Of a stretch of 64,000 nucleotides of DNA, positions 1 to 8,603 are shown one piece after another. Source of the stretch: CAWBVG01 sp963792175 (lineage in GTDB: Bacteria > Acidobacteriota > Vicinamibacteria > Vicinamibacterales > CAVVIG01). A program made the position numbers and the translations under genes. The notes beneath the pieces are model-generated. The model worked only from the letters and a program-made list of their open reading frames with translations, was not told where the DNA came from and ran no database searches. The stretch's first letter is position 1. Each line of letters begins with the position of its first letter. Location: NCBI GenBank assembly GCA_963792175.1, contig CAWBVG010000041.1, forward strand, positions 184,045-248,044, in the 5' to 3' direction.

Positions 1-1
1 C

Positions 2-118
2 GTGAATTCAACGTTCGGTCAACTGGTCAGCGCCGGCACGGCGACCAACGCGATCCCGGCACTGGCGAACATCGATCCGCCGCGGATGTTTCAGTTCCAG
101 GTGAAGTTCAGCTTCTAA
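2..118 (+). CDS. C-terminal end of a TonB-dependent outer-membrane receptor (partial)
   Basis: Only the last 38 codons are inside the window; the frame is open from base 2 and ends with TAA at 116-118. The tail reads NIDPPRMFQFQVKFSF, a PRxxQFxxxxxF ending with a terminal Phe. That is the typical last beta-strand and BamA-recognised C-terminal aromatic residue of outer-membrane barrels, especially the large carboxypeptidase-regulatory/TonB receptors abundant in Acidobacteria. The gene converges on the rsmH gene, 27 bp away, with no clear terminator hairpin between them. Substrate unknown. Family assignment rests on a short tail only, so another barrel family cannot be excluded. Confidence 0.6.
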   Translation: MNSTFGQLVSAGTATNAIPALANIDPPRMFQFQVKFSF

Positions 119-145
119 GCCCCCGTCTGCCTCGGTTTCGCTCCA

Positions 146-1207
146 TCAGTCGGCGGCCGTCGCGCGCACGGCCCAGCGCAGCTTCGCGGCCGCGGCCCGC
201 CGATTCGAGAACGTTTCTTCCTTCGTGGAACGAATGACCTCGTTCGCGACGTCCGAATAGATTCCCCCTCGACGACCCGCCTGGAACGCCTTCTTCACGC
301 GCCGGTCTTCGCCCGAGTGAAAGGTAATGATGGCGACGCGGCCGCCGGGCGCGAGACAATGCGGCAAGGATCGCAGAAGCGCGTCGAGCGCGCCGAACTC
401 ATCGTTCACGGCGATGCGCAGCGCCTGGAAGGTGCGACGGACAGACATCTTCACGTCGGTCTTCGCCAGTTGCGGGATCGCCTTGACGAGTCCCATGCGG
501 ACGACGCGTTCGACGGCGTGCGTTGTCGTGAGCGGCCTTTGCTTCAGCAGATTGGCAATCAGCCGTGCGTGCGGTTCGTCGGCGTTCTCGGTGAGCAGCG
601 ACGCGAGCTTCTCCTCGCTCAGCCGCGTGAGCAGTTGCGATGCAGGTTCACCGTGCGATGGATTCATCCGCATGTCGAGGGGACCGGGCTCCTTGTAACT
701 GAAGCCGCGATCCGGGTTGTCGATTTGCATCGACGACACCCCGAGGTCCGCAAGGATCAGGTCGGCGGCCGCGACGCCCTCCTCGGCGAGCACGTGCGGA
801 AGGCCAGCGAAGTTCCCCTGGCGCGAGACGAACGTGTCGGCGCCGAAGCCCACGGCGCGCAGACGTGCTTCCGTGCGAGGCAATTCGAGAGGATCCACGT
901 CGAGCCCGATGACGCGCCCACCAGGCTGCACCCGCTCCAGGATCGCTTGTGCATGTCCCCCGCCGCCGAGCGTGCAGTCAACCGCGACATCACCGGCCAC
1001 TGGTTGAAGACAGCGGAGCACTTCGTTCACCATGATCGGGCGATGCATTCCCGCCGGCGTCTTGCCGGACGCGAGGATCTTCTGCACGTCCGAGGCGTAG
1101 CGCTCGGGGTTCAGTTCCTTGTATTTGTCGTTGAATCGGCGCGGGTTCTTCCCCGGGTATCTCGGCCGGCGCGTGTGGGCCCCCTTCCCTCCGTCTTCTC
1201 CGTTCAT
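146..1207 (-). CDS. rsmH: 16S rRNA (cytosine-N4)-methyltransferase RsmH, N-terminally extended
   Basis: Class I SAM-dependent methyltransferase predicted to N4-methylate C1402 of 16S rRNA. The 353-residue product has the SAM-binding loop GGGGHA (81-86), DLGVSSMQ, the RRTFQALRIAVN helix motif and a TFHSGEDR motif corresponding to the family's SFHSLEDR. The usual family start (HxPVLLxEVL) lies at residue 55 here (HRPIMVNEVL). About 50 extra residues, basic and rich in Pro and Arg, precede it and include KYKELNPERYASD. I chose the ATG at 1207 because it overlaps the TGA of the upstream gene (ATGA, 1204-1207); a longer in-frame extension to 1408 runs through that upstream gene and is rejected. 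The gene is not in a dcw (mraZ-rsmH-ftsL) context, so it may be a paralogue rather than the housekeeping copy. Confidence 0.88.
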   Translation of the reverse strand: MNGEDGGKGAHTRRPRYPGKNPRRFNDKYKELNPERYASDVQKILASGKTPAGMHRPIMVNEVLRCLQPVAGDVAVDCTLGGGGHAQAILERVQPGGRVIGLDVDPLELPRTEARLRAVGFGADTFVSRQGNFAGLPHVLAEEGVAAADLILADLGVSSMQIDNPDRGFSYKEPGPLDMRMNPSHGEPASQLLTRLSEEKLASLLTENADEPHARLIANLLKQRPLTTTHAVERVVRMGLVKAIPQLAKTDVKMSVRRTFQALRIAVNDEFGALDALLRSLPHCLAPGGRVAIITFHSGEDRRVKKAFQAGRRGGIYSDVANEVIRSTKEETFSNRRAAAAKLRWAVRATAAD

Positions 1208-1587
1208 CGGTGCTGCAGCACGTAGATTCTTCCGCCCGCCCAGCATTGCGGTAACGCCAGCACGGCGAGCGCGATCGGGTACCACCGCGGTCCCATGCCC
1301 ATGTTCCACGTCGCGATGACGCCGATGGTCCCCATGATGGTGCCGACGACGCCGAGAATGAGGACGTGCTTCATCGGCTGGGACGGCGCGAGCCGCGCGG
1401 TCAGCCACGCGCCCGCAACGCTGATCGCGAAACGATACGACGTCGCGAGCAGCGACAGCTTGTCGTCGATCGGTTGATCCGACGGCGGGTACACGCCAAC
1501 GGCGTGCAACACGGCATCGGCCAGCGTCGAGACGACGACGATGAAGATCACGCCGGCGGCGATGGCCCAGATCGATTTTCCACTCAT
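1204..1587 (-). CDS. Small integral membrane protein of unknown function
   Basis: A 127-residue protein with three or four predicted membrane segments: IWAIAAGVIFIVVVSTLAD (about 5-24), a central block around RFAISVAGAWLTARL and HVLILGVVGTIMGTIG, and a last one around YPIALAVLALPQCW. I do not recognise a named family. Its ATG (1587) overlaps the TGA of the upstream ferric-reductase-like gene, and its TGA overlaps the ATG of rsmH, both as ATGA. This makes it the tightly coupled middle member of a four-gene minus-strand operon. The frame is intact. The association with a heme-type membrane protein suggests an envelope role, which is inference only. Confidence 0.7.
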   Translation of the reverse strand: MSGKSIWAIAAGVIFIVVVSTLADAVLHAVGVYPPSDQPIDDKLSLLATSYRFAISVAGAWLTARLAPSQPMKHVLILGVVGTIMGTIGVIATWNMGMGPRWYPIALAVLALPQCWAGGRIYVLQHR

Positions 1588-2182
1588 GATTGTCCTGCGA
1601 GGCGCCCGCGTCCGATGCGCGCCGTCTGCCTGCCGTAATTGAAGCGCCAGATCGTCGCCGCGATCACGAGCAGCGCGCATCCCTCCACGTACGCTTTTTC
1701 CGCGTCGATGAAGTCGACCGGGCGATTCTTCAGCAGCGGATCGGCCCAGACGCCGTGCACGTAGAACACCGCCGCCGCGGCGTACGCCGTGAAGTGCAGC
1801 TGCTTCCAACGATGGCGGCCGAAGACCCGGCGGAAGTACGACGTCAGGACAACGAACGCGACCAGGTAGAAGGCGATCGCTCCGAGCGTGTTCGGGATCG
1901 GCTGCGTCGGCGACCAGATCGGCACCACGATGTCGAACAGCCGGAATCCGGCGGTCGGCCGAGAAGAGCAGAATCGTCGGATGGAGTGTCGCGGTCGCGA
2001 GGCCGATGTAGCCGAGCCAGTTGTGGAAGGTGAACAGCTTCGCCCAGCGCAGCCGCGGCCAGCCGCCGGATCGGGTTGTAGCCGACCGACAGCAGGAGGC
2101 CGAGCAGAATCTGCGCGGTGAACGTCCCGACCGCGATCAATCCGACGACTGACGAGATGTCTATCGCGGTCGGGAGCTCCAT
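1584..2182 (-). CDS. Ferric-reductase-like transmembrane protein (frameshifted)
   Basis: The product (about 198 residues after repair) matches the ferric-reductase-like transmembrane family: several membrane helices with paired histidines that would bind heme. Visible pairs are the two His in FTFHNWLGYIGLATATLH and the two in LHFTAYAAAAVFYVH. It opens with MELPTAIDISSVVG. Two single-base shifts break it, near 2075 (after GYNPIRR) and near 1955 (before GFRLFDIVVPIW). The protein is otherwise continuous in sense across all three frames. It begins 3 nt after the S9 peptidase stop and ends with an ATGA overlap into the next membrane protein. A membrane redox role is inferred from the family; no flavin or NADPH domain is attached. 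Confidence 0.75.
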
Positions 2183-2185
2183 CGT

Positions 2186-4672
2186 TTAGGGCTGCGCGTC
2201 GGTCGTCGTCTTCGGCGTCGCGTTCTTCACGTACTTGTCGAACCAGTTGAGCCGCTCGGCGAGCACGTGCAGCAGCGTCTCGCGGGCCGCGTAGCCATGC
2301 GCCTCGTTCGGCAGCGTGACGTAGCGCACCGTGGCGCCGTGGCCTTTGAGCGCCGCATAGAGGCGCTCCGACTGAATCGGGAAGGTGCCGGTGTTGTCGT
2401 CGACCTCGCCGTGCATCAGCAGAATCGGATCCTTGATCCGGTCCGCATACCAGAACGGCGACATCTTGGTGTAGATGTCCGGCGCTTCCCAGAACGATCG
2501 GCGTTCCGCCTGGAATCCCCATGGCGTCAGCGACCGGTTGTAGGCGCCGCTTTCCGCGAAACCCGCCCGGAACAGGCGCGAGTGCGCCAGCAGGTTGGCG
2601 GTCATGAACCCGCCGTAGCTGTGGCCGCCGACGCCGATGTGATCGCGATCGGCAACGCCCATCTCGACGACCTTGTCGACCGCGGCCTGCGCGCTCGCGA
2701 TCAGCTGCTCGACGTAGGTGTCGTTCGCCGTTTCGCCCGGCCCGATGATCGGCATCGTCGGGTTGTCGAAGATCGCGTAGCCCGAGAGCAGCAGGAACAT
2801 GTGCGAGCCGCCGCGGATCGAGGTGAACTGGTTCGGCGATCCGGTCACCTGGCTCGCCGAGTCGGCATCGCCGAACTCGCGCGGGTAGGCCCACATGATC
2901 ACCGGCACCTTCGTCGCCCTGCTTGTAGCCGGGCGGGAGGTACAGCGTGCCCGATAGCGTGACGCCGTCCTTGCGCTTGTAGGTGACGTACTGCCGCAGG
3001 ATGTCGCGGATCTGCGGCTGCGGATCCTTGAACTGCGTGACGGCCCGCTTGGCGTCGGCGCCGGCGTCGCGCGTGTAGTAGTTCGGCGCGTCCTTCTGCG
3101 TCTCGTAGCGCGTGATGAAGCGGGTCATCTCGTCGTTCAGCGGCGCGATGAACGATTCGAGCGACTCAGACGACGAGCGGAAGACGCGCTCGGTCTTCAG
3201 CGTCTTGATATTCAACTTGTCGAGGAACGGGCGATCGCCTTCAGGCGACGCGCCCTGACCGGCGACGAAGATGAAGTCGCCGCTGCTGCATGATCGGTCC
3301 GCCCGCGGGCCGCGCCGCGTCCACCGCCGCCGCCACGGCCCGCCGTGCCGGTGTCGCGACGAATCGACCGGATTGCCCGGATCGTCGTAGGCGGCGTCCT
3401 GCTTGCGGTCCCAGACTTTGCGCGGCGCCGCGCCCGGCTCCATCAGCCAGGTGCGCGTCCGCCGCGACGCGCGATCGTTCTCGTTCAGCAGCGCGATGCC
3501 GGTGTCGGTGTAGTAGATGCCGGCGTATCGCCATTCGGTTTTCGTCGACCTCGGTCGGCTGTGCCGGAGAATGGCGCCGCGAGTGAGACGATCTTGTCGC
3601 GGAACGGCACCTTGATACGGTTGTCGCCGCCGTCGAGCGCTTCGACCCACAGCACGGTGGCCGGCTGATCGGCGCGCCACTGGTAGCTGCGCGGTCCGGC
3701 TTCGACGCCGGTCAGCGTCGTGCCCTCGCGCGATGGCCGGTCCGCGAGCTTTTTCACGTCGCCGTCACGCGACCAGACTTCGATGTCCTGGTCGAAGCCA
3801 TTCGCCGGCACGGTGTGCGAGAACGGCTTCCTGATCTTCGAGACGAGCACGTACTGGCCGCTCGGAGACGGCGTGACGTTGTTGAAGATCCCGGTCTTGC
3901 CGATCGGCGTCTTCGCGCCGGTCGCGGTGTTGATCGACGCCAGCTGGCTCGTGAAGTAGTAGTCGAACAGCGCATCGTCGTACGGGTTCTTCAGCAGGTC
4001 TTCGTAGGTCGGCGCGGGCGCGGCCTTGCCGTAGTTCTCGTGGACGGTCGGCCCCGACGGCACCATCGGCTCGACGGGCGCGGCGCCGCGGCTGGCCGGC
4101 ACGAGCTCGCACACCATCGTGACGTTGTCGTGCAGCCAGTCGCAGGGATCGCCGCCCGTGGCGTTGATGCGATCCGATCCGGTGACGACGGCCTTCGCCG
4201 CGCCAGTCGCGGTGTTGGCAATCCACAACTCGATGCCGGTGTCTTTCGTCTGCAGGAACGCCAGATGTGCGCCATCGGGCGAGAACTTCACGTGCGAGAC
4301 GCGCGCCTGCGGCGGCATCGTCACGGTCGTTTCAGCGCCGCCGTCGATCTTCTTGAGGACGATCGAGTTGATGCCGGTGCCCGGCAGGCCCGACGCGCGA
4401 TGCGGCCCGTTGGTCTTCGGATTGATGCGCGCGCCGGCGAGCCGTAGCATCGGCTGCGACAGCTCCGCAATCGTGGGATACGCGCGCGCCTTGATCAGCG
4501 CGATCTGCTGTTTGTTGGGGCTGACGGAGATCTGCGCCGGCGGCTCGGCGTCGAAGACGTCGATGATGTTTTGAGGCGGCAACAGGTACTTCTGGGATTC
4601 CTGCGCGACCAGCGCCGGGGCGATGACGAGCAGAGCCAGAACGACCGCGCGCGGCAGGCGAGTGGAGAACAT
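2186..4672 (-). CDS. Secreted S9 prolyl-oligopeptidase-family serine peptidase (frameshifted)
   Basis: Repaired length is about 825 residues. A signal peptide (MFSTRLPRAVVLALLVIAPALVA) is followed by a TolB/propeller-like N-terminal region (SPDGAHLAF) and a C-terminal alpha/beta hydrolase. The nucleophile elbow is GGHSYGGFMTANLLAH, the acid is probably in HGEVDDN, and the His in NEAHGY. The GHSY-GFMTANLLAH signature and a strongly conserved KTEWRYAGIYY segment resemble the glutamyl-endopeptidase-like branch of S9. Frameshifts lie near 3540-3560 (probably two close together), near 3360-3280 and near 2915. The start has a good Shine-Dalgarno (AAGGAG, 6 nt upstream) and a TACAAT -10 about 30 nt upstream. 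First gene of the operon leading to rsmH. Exported peptide degradation is the likely role. Confidence 0.82.
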
Positions 4673-4712
4673 GACCGCTCCTTATGAAGACAGCGAGCGG
4701 ATTGTAGCGTGG

Positions 4713-4770
4713 GGCAGGAGCGGCGGGATAGGCAGGAGGGGCAGGAGGGGCAGGATAGGCAGGAACGGCA
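4713..4770. repeat. Tandem GGCAGGAGGGGCAGGAT word repeat
   Basis: About five imperfect copies of an 8-9 nt word, GGCAGGAG/GGCAGGAT, run head to tail in the 200-bp spacer between the S9 peptidase (minus) and the small membrane protein (plus). Seen directly. The same style of iterated short word recurs with other words elsewhere in the window. No coding or promoter role is visible. Confidence 0.75.
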
Positions 4771-4872
4771 GCGTCCAGGCTCCAGGACGGGTCCGGTCGA
4801 GCCCTCCAGCCCATCCGCCGATCCCGGCTCCGTCTGGCGCGAACTGTGCAGTTCGCGCGGCCGGAGGAGCGC

Positions 4873-5088
4873 ATGAAGCTCATCGGCATTGCCCTGATCG
4901 TCGTCGGCGTCCTGGCGCTGGCCCTGGGCGGAATCCGCTACACGACCCGCGAAAAGGTGCTCGATTTGGGTCCAATCGAAGCCACCACCGAGAAGCACAA
5001 GATGATTCCCTTGTCGCCCATTGTTGGCATCGCGGCGGTCGTCGGCGGTATCGCGGTTCTTGCGGTCGGGTCGCGGACGCGCGCGTAG
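4873..5088 (+). CDS. Small two-helix membrane protein
   Basis: A 71-residue protein with a membrane helix at each end (KLIGIALIVVGVLALALGG and LSPIVGIAAVVGGIAVLAVG) joined by a polar loop IRYTTREKVLDLGPIEATTEK. The start at 4873 is set by GGAGGAG 3-9 nt upstream; an in-frame ATG at 4846 lacks such a site. It resembles the DUF3185-like small membrane proteins that are common and uncharacterised in soil bacteria, a family guess from the layout and loop sequence. Single gene flanked by oppositely oriented operons; frame intact. Confidence 0.7.
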   Translation: MKLIGIALIVVGVLALALGGIRYTTREKVLDLGPIEATTEKHKMIPLSPIVGIAAVVGGIAVLAVGSRTRA

Positions 5089-5111
5089 GAACAGGGGCCT
5101 GATCCCGCCCT

Positions 5112-6561
5112 TTACGGTTTCGGCCCGAACACGTCGTCCACGCTCATCACCTTGACCGGCCCGAGATTGAGCGCCTTGATGCCGGGCTCGATCGCCTTCA
5201 GATCGCCCACGACGACGACCGCGAACTTCCCGGGCGCGACGTACTTCTGGGCGACGCGCTGTACGTCGGCCGCGGTGACCGCCTGAATGTTCTGGACGTA
5301 TTTCGAGAAGTAGTCGTCGGGCAGGTGAAAGATGAGCGCGTCCTCGAGCCGCCGCGAGATGTCGCCGGTGGTTTCGAAGCTGCTGGGATACCGGAGCGCG
5401 ACGTAGTTCTTCGCGCGCGCGAGTTCGTCCGCCGGCACGGCCTGAAGGATGCCGTTCAGCTCGTTGAAGAATTCCTTGAGCGCTTCAGCCGTCTTGTCGG
5501 TCTGCACGCCAGCCGCGGCCACGAACGGACCGGCCGACGCGCGCATGTCGAACGTCGAGCTCGCACCGTAGGTGTAGCCATGCTGCTCGCGCAGGTTCAT
5601 GTTCAGCCGCGAGCTGAACGAGCCTCCGAGAATCGTGTTCATCACGACGAGCGGAAAGTAATCCGGCGTCGAGCGCGGCACGCCAATCCAGCCGATGCGA
5701 ATCTGCGACTGCGGCGCGCCGGGCTTGTCGACCAGATAGACCGTCCGCGTCGCCGGCTGATCAACCGGCGGAAACTTCACAGGCGGCGCCGCCGAACCCG
5801 ACGGCCTCCAGCTGCCGAACTGTTTCTCGAGCATGCGGCACGACCGTGTCCGGCTTCACATCGCCGACCACGAGCATCGCGGCGTTGTCCGGGCGGAACA
5901 CCGACTGGTAGAACGCGCGCAGATCGTCCGTCGTGAACGCTTTGATCGTCTCCGCCGTGCCCGACATCGGCGTGCCGTAGCGATGTTCGACGCCGAACAG
6001 CACACGCGCGAACGTCACGGCGGCGATGGTCGCCGGATCGTCGCGTCCCTGCAGGAGGCTCGTCAGCCGCTGCTGCCGCTGGCGTTCGAGCTCGTCTTTC
6101 GGAAAGGTCGGCCGCAGCGCGACGTCGGCCATGATCGGCAGCGCGTCGGCCAATCGCGCCACCGGCACGTGCAGCCGCAGCGCCGACGAGTCGAAGCCGC
6201 TGCCGGCGGAGAGATCCGCGCCGAGGTAGTCGACGGCGTCGGCAATCTCCAGCGCCGATCGCGATCCCGCGCCCTGCTCGAGCATCGCCGTGGTCAGGCT
6301 CGCGATGCCGAACTTGCGTCCCGGCTCCGACGAGCTGCCGCTGAAGATCAGGAGGTTGACCTGCGCCACCGGCACTTCGTGCAGCTCGACGACCCACACG
6401 GGAAGGCCGTTGGACAGCTTCTGCTTCTGGATGGCCGGAAGATTCAGCGGCGGCGGCGGACCGGGCTGAGGAGGACGAGCGCGATCGGGCGGCTGTTGGG
6501 CAACCAGCGTGACGCCCGCGATCGACGCCGCAACAAGAAAGCCACGAAAGCACGAAAGCAC
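5112..6561 (-). CDS. M16-family peptidase homologue, non-catalytic partner (frameshifted)
   Basis: About 482 residues after repair. N-terminal signal-like segment, then the M16 N-domain (KLSNGLPVWVVELHEVPVAQV) and C-domain (LRAFYQSVFRPDNAAMLVVGDV; LNMNLREQHGYTYG). The zinc motif HxxEH, which should follow GIASLT, is replaced by TAMLEQG. The protein therefore cannot bind catalytic zinc in the usual way and probably pairs with the active M16 encoded just upstream, as in two-subunit M16B peptidases. One shift near 5830 separates the two domains. The only in-frame start is a GTG at 6561 inside the arm of a CACGAAAG palindrome, so the first residues (VLSCFRGF) come from repeat DNA. Role in exported peptide processing is inferred. 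Confidence 0.82.
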
Positions 6562-6602
6562 GAAACGAACGAGTCTTCTTCGTGTTTTCGTGTTTTCGTG
6601 GC
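6541..6602. repeat. CACGAAAG inverted repeat (24-nt arms)
   Basis: Left arm 6541-6564 (GCCACGAAAG then CACGAAAG, CACGAA) and right arm 6579-6602 (TTCGTGTTTTCGTG then TTTTCGTGGC) are reverse complements with two mismatches, both G-to-A type that would be G-U pairs in RNA. The loop is 14 nt. The element sits between the two M16 genes and overlaps the start of the second. Confidence 0.85.
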
Positions 6603-6621
6603 GACGTGAGCGAGGTTGTCG

Positions 6622-7957
6622 TCACGGTTTTTTCTCCGGCTCGATCGTCAGCTCGACGCGCTTGTCGAGCGGCAGGAACTCGGCGGCGGCGGCGCGGATG
6701 TCCGACGCCGACAACGCCCGATAGCGCGCCAGGTCTTCGTTGAACCAATCCGGATCGCCGGTTTCGGTGTAGTACGCGTTGAGCTGATCGGCTTTGCCGC
6801 TGAAGCCGCCGACGCGTTCGAGCCGGTTGTAGAAAGACGCTTCGATCTGATTGAGCGATCGCTCGAGCTCGTGGGCGGTCGGCGGCTCGCTCTGCAGCTT
6901 CTCGATCTCTTCGTCGATCACTTTCTGTAGTTCCTCGGCCGTATGCCCCGGCCGCGCGGTCGCGATGATCATGAACGACGACGACAGCGCCGCCGACGCC
7001 TGGAAGGCGCTCACATCCTGCGCGATCTGCATGTCGTAGACGAGGCGCTTGTAGAGCCGCGAGTTCTTCCCGCCGGCCAGGATGTCAGCCAGGACGTCGA
7101 GCGTGGCATCGCCGGGCGCGAGGTGCCGCGGTGTCAGCCAGGCGAGATACAGGCGCGGCAACTGCACCTGGTCCCCGACGGTTCGCGTCTTGCGGCCGGT
7201 CAGCGCGGCCGCCGGTATCGCCATCGGTTCCGGTGGCGGGCCGGCCTTCACGTCGCCGAACCACTTCTCGATCAGCCGTCGGGCAGCCGCGGTGTCGATG
7301 TCGCCGGCCACCACCAGGCTGGCATTCGACGGCGCATAGAACTTCTTGAAGAAGGCGACGACATCGTCGTAGCTGGCCGCGGTGAGGTCCTCCATGTATC
7401 CGATCACCGGCCAGTGATACGGGTGCCCCTCCGGGTAGAGCATCTCGTTGATCAGGACCTGCGCGATGCCGTACGGCTGGTTCTCCACGCTTTGCCGGCG
7501 TTCGTTCTTGACGACGTCGCGCTGCGCGTCGACGGTTTTGGGCGTCATCGTGTCGAGCAGGTAGCCCATGCGATCCGATTCGAGGAAGAGCGCGAGCTCC
7601 AGGGCATTCGACGGCACGTTGATGAAGTAATTGGTCCGATCGTTCTGCGTCGAGCCGTTGTTGTCGCCGCCGGCCGATTCGAGCAGATCGTCGAATTCGC
7701 CGGGTTTGACGTGGCCCGGATCCCATGAACATCAGGTGTTCGAAGAGATGCGCGAATCCGGTCCGGCCGGTGCGTTCGCGGGCGGAGCCGACGTGATACC
7801 ACACGTTGACGGTGACGAGCGGCACGCTGTGGTCCTCGTGCAGGATCACCGTCAGGCCGTTCGGCAGCCTGAATTGCGTGTAGGGGACGTCGAGCTTCGT
7901 CTGCGCCGCCGCCGGCGCCGCCAGCGCAAGGACAATCAGGAGTGCAGCGCGCTTCAT
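6622..7957 (-). CDS. M16-family zinc metallopeptidase, catalytic (frameshifted)
   Basis: About 444 residues: signal peptide (MKRAALLIVLALAAPAAA), then NGLTVILHEDHSVPLV and the inverted zinc motif HLFEH in GFAHLFEHLMFMGSG. The distal zinc-binding Glu is in VVKNERRQSVENQPYG. The C-terminal domain has the SRLYKRLVYD and RLERVGGFSGKADQLN segments of M16 peptidases. One shift near 7725 lies shortly after the zinc motif. A GATAAT hexamer ends 6 nt before the ATG at 7957, so the transcript is probably leaderless. First gene of a two-gene unit with the non-catalytic M16 homologue 60 bp downstream; the pair probably forms a periplasmic or secreted heterodimer. Confidence 0.87.
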
Positions 7958-7963
7958 CGATCG

Positions 7964-7969
7964 ATTATC
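7964..7969 (-). promoter_or_regulatory. -10 hexamer GATAAT of the M16 pair (leaderless)
   Basis: GATAAT on the minus strand ends 6 nt before the ATG at 7957. No Shine-Dalgarno fits in the gap. No convincing -35 element was found. Confidence 0.5.
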
Positions 7970-8003
7970 GCTCGTTTGTGTCTTCCGTCCTCCCTGTCAA
8001 TTG

Positions 8004-8070
8004 TTCCCTTTGTGTCCTTGCCGTCCTGTGTGTCCTTTGTTCCCTTTGTGTCCTTTGTGTTCTTCGTGTT
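8004..8070. repeat. CCTTTGTGTCCTTTGTG iterated word repeat
   Basis: Imperfect iterations of TCCCTTTGTG, TCCTTTGTG and TTCTTCGTG fill most of the spacer between the divergent M16 and purE genes. Same compositional style as the CACGAAA element at 6.5 kb (TTCGTG read on this strand) but without its partner arm. Confidence 0.65.
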
Positions 8071-8081
8071 GAAATAAGCGC

Positions 8082-8603
8082 GTGTCCGAAGCGCAGCCGC
8101 TCGTCGGCGTCATCATGGGCAGCAAGTCCGACTGGGAGACGATGGCTCATGCGGACGCGGTGCTGTCCGAATTCGGGATTGCGCACGAGTGTCAGGTCGT
8201 GTCGGCGCATCGCACGCCGGCCTGGATGGCCGAATATGCGTCGAGCGCGTCGGGCCGCGGGCTCGAAGTGATCATCGCCGGCGCCGGCGGGGCGGCGCAT
8301 CTGCCGGGGATGGTCGCGGCGCACACCGTGCTGCCGGTCATCGGCGTGCCGGTGCAGAGCGCCGCGCTGAACGGTCTCGACTCGCTGCTGTCGATCGTCC
8401 AGATGCCGAAGGGCGTGCCGGTGGCGACCGTCGCGATCGGTCCGTCGGGCGCCGCGAACGCGGCGCTGCTCGCCGGTCGCCATTCTCGCGACGTCGCGGC
8501 CCGAGCTGCGGGCGAAGCTGCAGGCGTATCGCGACAAGAACGCTGCCGACGTTCGCCAACAGCGCTATGGAGCAGCTCTGACGTCGAAGTTCAGTCATCG
8601 TGA
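8082..8603 (+). CDS. purE: N5-carboxyaminoimidazole ribonucleotide mutase (3'-end frameshift)
   Basis: PurE converts N5-CAIR to CAIR in purine synthesis. Class I PurE hallmarks are present: GVIMGSKSDW near residue 9, VVSAHRTP near 40, and the GAGGAAHLPGMVAAHTVLPVIGVP core. The length to the break (about 130 residues) fits the roughly 160-residue family. The frame is shifted near 8475 by one extra G (GCCGGTCGCC). Correcting it restores AVAILATSRPELRAKL and RDKNAADV, the expected C-terminal helix, after which a second small indel is needed to reach a stop. As sequenced the frame ends at TGA 8601-8603, overlapping the GTG of purK (GTGA). The start codon GTG at 8082 is taken because no ATG fits the conserved beginning. 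Confidence 0.9.
   Translation: MSEAQPLVGVIMGSKSDWETMAHADAVLSEFGIAHECQVVSAHRTPAWMAEYASSASGRGLEVIIAGAGGAAHLPGMVAAHTVLPVIGVPVQSAALNGLDSLLSIVQMPKGVPVATVAIGPSGAANAALLAGRHSRDVAARAAGEAAGVSRQERCRRSPTALWSSSDVEVQSS

Noticed and set aside
317..1225. A 302-codon plus-strand frame over rsmH
   Set aside because: Antisense shadow; no motif, while rsmH is clear.
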